Origin: Parafrankia irregularis
GTDB taxonomy: Bacteria > Actinomycetota > Actinomycetes > Frankiales > Frankiaceae
Assembly: GCF_001536285.1 (NCBI RefSeq)
Contig: NZ_FAOZ01000036.1
Span: 33,594 to 97,593, forward strand
DNA: 64,000 nt
Reading direction: 5' to 3'
Shown here: one piece after another, positions 59,111 through 64,000 of the stretch
Position numbering within the stretch: position 1 is the stretch's first letter
Layout: each line of letters starts with the position of its first letter
The notes under the pieces: model-generated
Database searches by the model: none
What the model saw: the letters and a program-made list of their open reading frames with translations, nothing else
Told to the model about the DNA's origin: nothing
Program-made: the position numbers and the translations under genes

Positions 59111-59782
59111 GTGTTCAGCGCAGCCAGAATTCTTGGTGCCCTCGCCGTCGCGTTCACCGCATTGCTGGGAACCAGCACCTCGGCGTCCGCGGCGACCCAC
59201 GACCCGGTAATTTTCGTCTACGGTTTCAACGGCTCGACGTCCACCTGGACCGACATGGTCGCCGACTTCCAGGCCCACGGCTACTCCGCGTCCGAACTGA
59301 CCATCTTCACCTACACCTCGACCCAGTCGAACGTGACCACGGCGAACCAGCTGGCCAGTAAGGTCGCCGCGGTGCGGTCCGCCACCGGCGCGGCCAAGGT
59401 CGACCTGGTCACCCACTCGATGGGTGCGCTGTCCTCCCGCTACTTCCTGAAGAACCTGGGCGGGACGTCCGTCGTCGACGACTGGGTTTCGCTCGGCGGC
59501 CCGAATCACGGCACCACCACCGCCTCCCTGTGCAGCTGGTTGTTCACGGCCTGCTCGGACATGGTCCCCGGATCCTCTTTCCTGAACGCGCTCAACGCCA
59601 CCGACGAGACGCCGGGCTCGGTCAGCTACGGCACCTGGTGGTCGTCGTGTGACGACACCATCAATCCCGATTCGAGTGTTGCGCTGACCGGTGCGACCAA
59701 TACCGCCGCCGGCTGCCTGGGCCATTCCGAGCTGCATGACGACGACACCGTGGCCGCCGGAGTGCGCGCGTTCATCGCCTGA
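59111..59782 (+). CDS. Secreted lipase/esterase (alpha/beta hydrolase, LipA/class 2-like)
   Basis: 223 residues. Signal peptide of ~28 residues (LGALAVAFTALLGTSTSASA|A). The mature enzyme begins THDPVIFVYGFNGST (oxyanion region); nucleophile Ser in LVTHSMGALSSRYFL; SLGGPNHGTTTASL follows. The catalytic His is probably in CLGHSELHDDDTV. Four Cys residues (SLCSWLFTACS, SSCDD, AGCLGH) could form disulfides. It hydrolyses short-chain esters or triglycerides outside the cell. GTG start with AAAGGG upstream. Confidence 0.9.
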   Translation: MFSAARILGALAVAFTALLGTSTSASAATHDPVIFVYGFNGSTSTWTDMVADFQAHGYSASELTIFTYTSTQSNVTTANQLASKVAAVRSATGAAKVDLVTHSMGALSSRYFLKNLGGTSVVDDWVSLGGPNHGTTTASLCSWLFTACSDMVPGSSFLNALNATDETPGSVSYGTWWSSCDDTINPDSSVALTGATNTAAGCLGHSELHDDDTVAAGVRAFIA

Positions 59783-60123
59783 GCCGAGGGCCCAGTGAGG
59801 CGGCGAATGCGGTACCGGCCGAACGTCGCGACGAGGCGATATCGGTGACGGAACGTGACCGTGGCCCGTGCTGGTGCCCGTTCCGGTGCCGTGACCGGCA
59901 GGTGTAACCCCGATCTGGGATTCTGCCGGTCACGGCACTGATTTCCCGGCCTACGGCGGCGGGATCGCCCCCCTGCTCCGGTACCTTGGCTTCCGTCGGA
60001 AGCGCCCCAGTCCGTCCCATCTCTCCCGTTTCGTCACTGTTTGTCGCTGTTTGGCGGTCGAGACCGGTTCGGCCGCCCGCGGGCTGTCCGGCGCTCCGTC
60101 ACCGACCTGAGGAGCTTGGCGAC
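59783..60123. other. Intergenic region with a strong hairpin
   Basis: 341 bp between the lipase and the second SDR gene. Apart from the 16-bp hairpin at 59886-59938 nothing is recognised; the SDR promoter should lie right of it. Confidence 0.5.
59886..59938. terminator. 16-bp perfect inverted repeat after the lipase gene
   Basis: Arms 59886-59901 (GTGCCGTGACCGGCAG) and 59923-59938 are perfectly complementary with a 21-nt loop. It stands 104 bp past the lipase stop, so it is a likely terminator, though the long loop also fits an operator. Confidence 0.6.
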
Positions 60124-60918
60124 GTGACCGATTTCCGCGGCCGAACCGCGCTGGTGACGGGTGCTTCTTCGGGGATCGGCGCCGCCCTGGCCGAAGCGTT
60201 GGCCGGGCGCGGGGCCGATCTCGTCCTCACCGCGCCGGACCAGACGCGCCTGCGGGCCGTCGCGGACAGAATTCGACTCCTGCACGGCGTGGACGTCGCC
60301 GTGATCCCGGCGGATCTCTCCGAGGAGAGCGGCCCGGACGATCTGGTCGAACGGGTGCTGGCCGACGGCCACCAGATCGACGTGCTCATCAACAACGCCG
60401 GCTTCGGAACACGCGGCCGGTATGACGAGCTGGCCGCCGAACGAGACCACCGCGAGGTCATGCTCAACGCCGTCGCGGTCGAGCGGCTGACCCACCTGCT
60501 GTTGCCCGCCATGGTCGAACGCGGACGCGGGACGCTGATCAACGTCTCGTCGACGTCGGGTTTCCAGGCGGTCCCCTACATGGCTGTCTACGGCGCGTCG
60601 AAGGCCTTCGTGTTGTCCTTCTCGATCGCGTTGTGGGCCGAGTACCGGTCCCGCGGTATCCAGGTGCTCGCGCTGTGCCCCGGGCCGACCGACACCAGCT
60701 TCTTCGACGCCCTCGGGTCGACGATGAGCGCGGGCGGCCGGCTGCGCACCACCGAGGAGGTTGTGACCAGCGCCTTCCGGGCGTTGGACCGCGGCCAGCC
60801 CTACGTGATCGACGGTCGGCTCAACTACCTGACCTCGAACGCGTCCCGCCTGCTGCGCCGCGGGTTCGTCGCGGGGATCACCGCGCGGGTCCTCGGCCCG
60901 CAGACCGGCCACGCCTGA
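60124..60918 (+). CDS. Short-chain dehydrogenase/reductase (SDR)
   Basis: 264 residues. TALVTGASSGIGAALAEAL (NAD(P) binding), VLINNAGFGTRG, then INVSSTSGFQAVPYMAVYGASKAFVLSF with catalytic Ser, Tyr and Lys. The C-terminal part (EEVVTSAFRALDRGQPYVIDG and RLLRRGFVAGITARVLG) matches DltE/YqjQ-like SDRs of unknown substrate. GTG 60124 has GAGGAG 9 nt upstream; longer in-frame starts from 59986 lack conservation. Confidence 0.92.
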   Translation: MTDFRGRTALVTGASSGIGAALAEALAGRGADLVLTAPDQTRLRAVADRIRLLHGVDVAVIPADLSEESGPDDLVERVLADGHQIDVLINNAGFGTRGRYDELAAERDHREVMLNAVAVERLTHLLLPAMVERGRGTLINVSSTSGFQAVPYMAVYGASKAFVLSFSIALWAEYRSRGIQVLALCPGPTDTSFFDALGSTMSAGGRLRTTEEVVTSAFRALDRGQPYVIDGRLNYLTSNASRLLRRGFVAGITARVLGPQTGHA

Positions 60919-60933
60919 CCGCGGCACGCCGCC

Positions 60934-60985
60934 GCCGTCCGTCCAGCGTCAAAGGGCTCGCCGTCCGTCCAGCGTCAAAGTGCTC
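60934..60985. repeat. 26-bp tandem duplication upstream of the acyl-CoA synthetase
   Basis: Two adjacent 26-bp copies (60934-60959 and 60960-60985, each GCCGTCCGTCCAGCGTCAAA plus six bases) differ at one base. They fill the short gap between the SDR stop and the synthetase start. Confidence 0.9.
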
Positions 60986-61020
60986 TTGACAGACGGCGCG
61001 TCGGCGAGAGGATGGCAGGC

Positions 61021-62904
61021 ATGGGCGAATACCGGCGCGCGTACGACGACTGGCAGGCCGACCCGGAAGGCTTCTGGGGCGCCGCGGCGGAGGCCGTCAC
61101 CTGGACCCGCCCGCCGGTACGGGTCCTCGACGCGGGCACCCCGCCCTTCTACCGCTGGTTTCCCGACGCGGAGCTGAACACCAGCGTGAACGCCCTGGAC
61201 CGGCACGTCGACGCCGGCCGCGGGGACGCAACCGCCCTGGTCTACGACTCGCCGGTGGCGGGCACCACCCGCCGCCTCACCTTCGCCCAGCTCACCGACG
61301 AGGTGGCCCGGGCCGCCGGCGCGCTCGCGTCGCTCGGGGTCGGGCGCGGCGACCGGGTCATCATCTACCTGCCCATGATCCCCGAGGCGGTCGTGGCGAT
61401 GCTGGCCTGTGCCCGGCTCGGTGCGGTCCACTCTGTGGTCTTCGGCGGCTTCGCCGCCCCGGAGCTCGCGGCCCGTATCGACGACGCCCGCCCGGTGGCG
61501 ATCGTCAGCGCGTCCTGCGGCATCGAGCCGACGCGGCTGGTGCCCTACAAGCCGATGCTGGACGAGGCCATCGCCCTGGCCACCCACAAGCCGGCGGCCT
61601 GCGTCATCGTCCAGCGCGAACAGCAGCGCTGCGAGCTGCTCGCCGGGCGGGACCACGACTGGGAGCCGCTCGTCACCGCGGCGCCGCCGCACCCGGCGGT
61701 CCCGGTCGCGGCGACGGACCCGCTGTACATCCTTTACACGTCCGGGACGACCGGGCGCCCGAAGGGGATCGTTCGGGACAACGGCGGCCACGCGGTCGCG
61801 ATGGCCTGGTCGATGCGCAACGTGTACGGCATCGGGCCGGGCGACGTGATGTGGGCCGCCTCCGACATCGGGTGGGCGGTCGGCCACTCGTACACGGTCT
61901 ACGCGCCGCTGATCGCCGGTGCGACGACCATCCTGTACGAGGGGAAGCCGGTGGGCACCCCCGACGCGGGGGCCTTCTGGCGAGTGATCGCGGAGCACGG
62001 GGTGAACATCCTGTTCACCGCGCCCACCGCGATCCGCGCGATCAAGAAGGAGGACCCGGCGGGCGCCTTGGCCGGCAGGTACGACCTCGCCTCGCTGCGG
62101 GCGCTCTTCCTCGCCGGTGAGCGCCTGGACCCGGCGACGTTCGACTGGGCCACGGCGGTGCTCGGGCTCCCGGTGATCGACAACTGGTGGCAGACCGAGA
62201 CCGGCTGGGCCATCTGCTCCTCGCCGTTCGGGCTGGAGCGGATGCCGCTCAAGGCCGGGAGCCCGTCCGTCCCGATGCCGGGGTACGACGTCCGGGTGCT
62301 CGGCCCGGCGGGCGAGGAGGTCGCCGCCGGGGTCGAGGGCGCCATCTGCCTGCGGCTGCCGCTGCCGCCCGGCACCCTGCCCACGCTGTGGGAGGACGAC
62401 GACCGCTACGTCGCGTCGTATCTCTCGGCGTTCGCCGGCTACTACCTGACCGGCGACGGCGGCTTCGTGGACGACGACGGCTATCTGTACGTCCTAGGGC
62501 GCACCGACGACGTGATCAACGTGGCCGGCCATCGGCTCTCCGCCGGTTCGATGGAGGCGGTGCTCGCCTCGCATCCGGCGGTGGCCGAATGCGCGGTCGT
62601 CGGCGTGGCGGACACCTTCAAGGGGCAGGTGCCGCGCGGGCTCGTGGTCATGAAGAGTGGCGTGGAGACCTCCTCGGCGGCGCTGGAGGCCGAGCTCGTG
62701 GCGCTGGTCCGCGCCGAGATCGGCCCGGTCGCCGCACTGCGGCGGGTGGACGTCGTCGCCGCGCTGCCCAAGACCCGGTCCGGCAAGATCCTGCGCCGGA
62801 CCATGCGTGAGCTGGCGGACGGTCGCTCGCCGGCGGTTCCGTCCACCATCGAGGACGTGGCGGTCCTCGACGCGATCCGCCCGGTGCTGGCCCCCGACTC
62901 CTGA
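61021..62904 (+). CDS. Propionyl-CoA synthetase-like AMP-forming acyl-CoA synthetase
   Basis: 627 residues. The N-terminus EYRRAYDDWQADPEGFWGAAA matches the acetyl/propionyl-CoA synthetase family. AMP-binding P-loop ILYTSGTTGRPKGIV; WAASDIGWAVGHSYTVYAPL; NWWQTETGWAI; YYLTGDGGFVDDDGYLYVLGRTDDVINVAGHRLS; C-terminal acetylatable Lys in PKTRSGKILRR. It activates propionate or a similar short acid to its CoA ester. ATG 61021 has GAGG 9 nt upstream; ATG 61012 is the alternative. Propionyl-CoA would feed pathways meeting pyruvate carboxylase at C4 level. Confidence 0.9.
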   Translation: MGEYRRAYDDWQADPEGFWGAAAEAVTWTRPPVRVLDAGTPPFYRWFPDAELNTSVNALDRHVDAGRGDATALVYDSPVAGTTRRLTFAQLTDEVARAAGALASLGVGRGDRVIIYLPMIPEAVVAMLACARLGAVHSVVFGGFAAPELAARIDDARPVAIVSASCGIEPTRLVPYKPMLDEAIALATHKPAACVIVQREQQRCELLAGRDHDWEPLVTAAPPHPAVPVAATDPLYILYTSGTTGRPKGIVRDNGGHAVAMAWSMRNVYGIGPGDVMWAASDIGWAVGHSYTVYAPLIAGATTILYEGKPVGTPDAGAFWRVIAEHGVNILFTAPTAIRAIKKEDPAGALAGRYDLASLRALFLAGERLDPATFDWATAVLGLPVIDNWWQTETGWAICSSPFGLERMPLKAGSPSVPMPGYDVRVLGPAGEEVAAGVEGAICLRLPLPPGTLPTLWEDDDRYVASYLSAFAGYYLTGDGGFVDDDGYLYVLGRTDDVINVAGHRLSAGSMEAVLASHPAVAECAVVGVADTFKGQVPRGLVVMKSGVETSSAALEAELVALVRAEIGPVAALRRVDVVAALPKTRSGKILRRTMRELADGRSPAVPSTIEDVAVLDAIRPVLAPDS

Positions 62905-62907
62905 GCC

Positions 62908-63840
62908 CTAGGCGCCCAGATGCTCGCCCAGCTCGCCCGCCGGCTCCTGGTGGTCGACGTAGGCGTCGGCGATCAGGTCGAGCTCGTCGAGAGGGTAGTC
63001 GAGCTTGCGGCGCATCGTGCGGCGCCCGACGAGCAGCAGCTGAAGCAGGTACTCCGGGACGTCGGCGCGCTGGCACCGCTGGAAGCCCATCGTGTACCAG
63101 GTGTGCGCCTCGACGAGCTGGTCGTGCTCCGCCAGGGTCTCGGCGACCGCCGCGTAGACGTCCGGGTCCCTGGGCCGGCTCGCCTTGATCTCGGCGAGCA
63201 GAGCCGTGGCCTCGGTGGCGCGTTCGAGCCGCTCAGCGGTGTCGGTGCCGGCCGTGCCGGCCGTGCCAGCCGTGCCGGCGGAGCCTGGCTCGCCGGCGAC
63301 ACGTGCCGCGGGCTCCGTGGTCGCCGCGCTGTCACTGTTCCAACGCAGGAGCGCGTCGTGCAGCCAGACCCTGGGATCGAATTCCTCCCGCCCGCTGTCG
63401 CGTGAAGCGACCAGGGCGGCGCGGTAGCAGCGCACGGCCTCGTCCCACCGGCGGGCGAGGCCGTACTGGCCTCCCGCGTGGACCAGCAGCGTCGTGGCGC
63501 TGATCTCGCCGTGAAGCGCGGGCTGGCCGGCGAGGTCCTCGAACTCGGCCGCCGCCTGCTCGTGCCGGCCGTCACCCGCGGCACGGATGGTGATGTCGTC
63601 GATGTCGTCCTCGGTGAGCACGCGGCCATTCTGCTCCGCCAGCCGGATCGTGGAGCGTGAAGGCCCGCTGTTGCTACCGCTGCTGCTGAGCAAGGGTCGC
63701 CAGGCCGCTGCGCTGGCCTCCACGGATGCAGGGAAAAATAGGGCCGGGTCGCCTGGTAAGCCGGTGATTCTGTGATGCCGGTGAGCTCGTGAAGCAAGGC
63801 TGGCGATGGAGGCCGGTTCCGGGACTACGGTTTGTGCCAT
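62908..63840 (-). CDS. TPR-like helical repeat protein, function unknown
   Basis: 310 residues. The N-terminal ~70 residues are low complexity. From LTEDDIDDITIRAAGDGRHEQAAAEFEDLA on, the protein looks like paired helices of TPR type (YGLARRWDEAVRCYRAAL and AAVAETLAEHDQLVEAHTWYTMGFQRC). A Gly-Thr-Ala repeat (AGTAGTAGT) interrupts it near residue 190. The C-terminal half ends in an acidic helix (YPLDELDLIADAYVDHQ). ATG 63840 follows a hairpin carrying AGGGG; GTG 63621 would start at the conserved part. It is convergent with the synthetase gene. Confidence 0.65.
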   Translation of the reverse strand: MAQTVVPEPASIASLASRAHRHHRITGLPGDPALFFPASVEASAAAWRPLLSSSGSNSGPSRSTIRLAEQNGRVLTEDDIDDITIRAAGDGRHEQAAAEFEDLAGQPALHGEISATTLLVHAGGQYGLARRWDEAVRCYRAALVASRDSGREEFDPRVWLHDALLRWNSDSAATTEPAARVAGEPGSAGTAGTAGTAGTDTAERLERATEATALLAEIKASRPRDPDVYAAVAETLAEHDQLVEAHTWYTMGFQRCQRADVPEYLLQLLLVGRRTMRRKLDYPLDELDLIADAYVDHQEPAGELGEHLGA

Positions 63841-63863
63841 GGCAGCCGCCCCTGGCGGCTGCC
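63841..63863 (-). promoter_or_regulatory. Hairpin overlapping the ribosome-binding site of the TPR-like gene
   Basis: A perfect 10-bp stem (GGCAGCCGCC / GGCGGCTGCC) with a 3-nt loop abuts the ATG at 63840. In the mRNA the Shine-Dalgarno AGGGG lies in the loop and 3' arm, so it would be masked when folded. Confidence 0.55.
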
Positions 63864-63924
63864 GGGAGCACGTGTGTCAGATTCGCCCGTTCCCTGGTCT
63901 CTCCAGGCGACCCGATGTCCACCG

Positions 63925-64000
63925 ATGGTCATCGGGTCGAAGGGGGCGGCGTTGGGCCGGCAGGACGTCAAGGACGAGGTCATCTACCTGCGGGCGGCCG
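63925..64000 (+). CDS. Possible start of a gene running past the window end
   Basis: An ATG at 63925 opens a frame (MVIGSKGAALGRQDVKDEVIYLRAA) that stays open to the end of the window with GC-rich third positions. The ATG lies in the loop of an inverted repeat (63908-63917 with 63930-63939). Too little is visible to name it. Confidence 0.3.
   Translation, partial: MVIGSKGAALGRQDVKDEVIYLRAA

Overview
The window is a very GC-rich stretch with dense GTG/ATG starts, ATGA/GTGA gene overlaps and the families of a filamentous or soil actinobacterium. These include a mycobacterial-type dTMP kinase, a DesA-type acyl-ACP desaturase, a TIGR03085-type protein, DUF6158, LmeA/DUF2993, HisKA_3 kinases with LuxR regulators, and FtsX-type ABC exporters. 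The overall style, with many simple-sequence repeats and low-complexity tails, fits a Frankia-like member of the Actinomycetota; that placement is inference. No tRNA, rRNA, CRISPR array, transposase or phage gene was seen.

Layout. 0-2.5 kb: end of a CHASE3/HAMP histidine kinase, its coupled Rcp1-like regulator and a TIGR03085 protein. 2.5-3.9 kb: a secreted GH26 hydrolase. 4.5-8.5 kb: a PadR regulator, ABC ATPase and FtsX permease in one operon under a palindromic operator. 8.9-10.7 kb: a YedY-like molybdoenzyme, a membrane cytochrome b and a tyrosine-phosphatase-like protein. 10.9-15.2 kb: a two-component system with an ABC-2 exporter. 15.3-18 kb: an LmeA-like protein, a small anchored protein and a desaturase. 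18.3-24.8 kb: dTMP kinase, a FluG-type amidohydrolase and pyruvate carboxylase. 25-33.4 kb: an OmpR-type two-component system followed by YkcB/YkcC-like glycosyltransferases, with a divergent Gly/Gln-rich membrane protein. 33.4-41.7 kb: two response regulators facing an ABC ATPase / histidine kinase / FtsX operon, then an exported protein. 42-45 kb: MscL and an Hsp70-lipoyl-like-WD40 fusion. 45.2-47.3 kb: a Pro/Gly repeat protein with DUF6158, then DoxX and MarR. 48.2-51.5 kb: a nucleotidyltransferase-BON protein, a coupled metallophosphoesterase and three small proteins. 51.7-64 kb: an FmdB zinc ribbon and acyl-CoA/lipid metabolism genes (thiolase, family III CoA-transferase, two SDRs, a lipase, propionyl-CoA synthetase-like), with an asparaginase, a branched-chain amino-acid type binding lipoprotein and a TPR-like protein.

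Working together. The clearest functional modules are (i) three envelope-sensing two-component or PadR systems next to ABC exporters, (ii) a two-component system driving a polyprenyl-phosphate-sugar synthase (GT2-GtrA) and a GT39 transferase that would use its product, and (iii) a group of propionate/acyl-CoA genes alongside pyruvate carboxylase.

Most unusual signals. A family of intergenic palindromic repeats (nine copies, many at convergent 3' ends) runs through the window. The Hsp70 nucleotide-binding domain fused to a lysine-less lipoyl-like domain and a seven-bladed WD40 propeller is the strongest candidate for an undescribed system. Several leaders place the ribosome-binding site inside a long hairpin.
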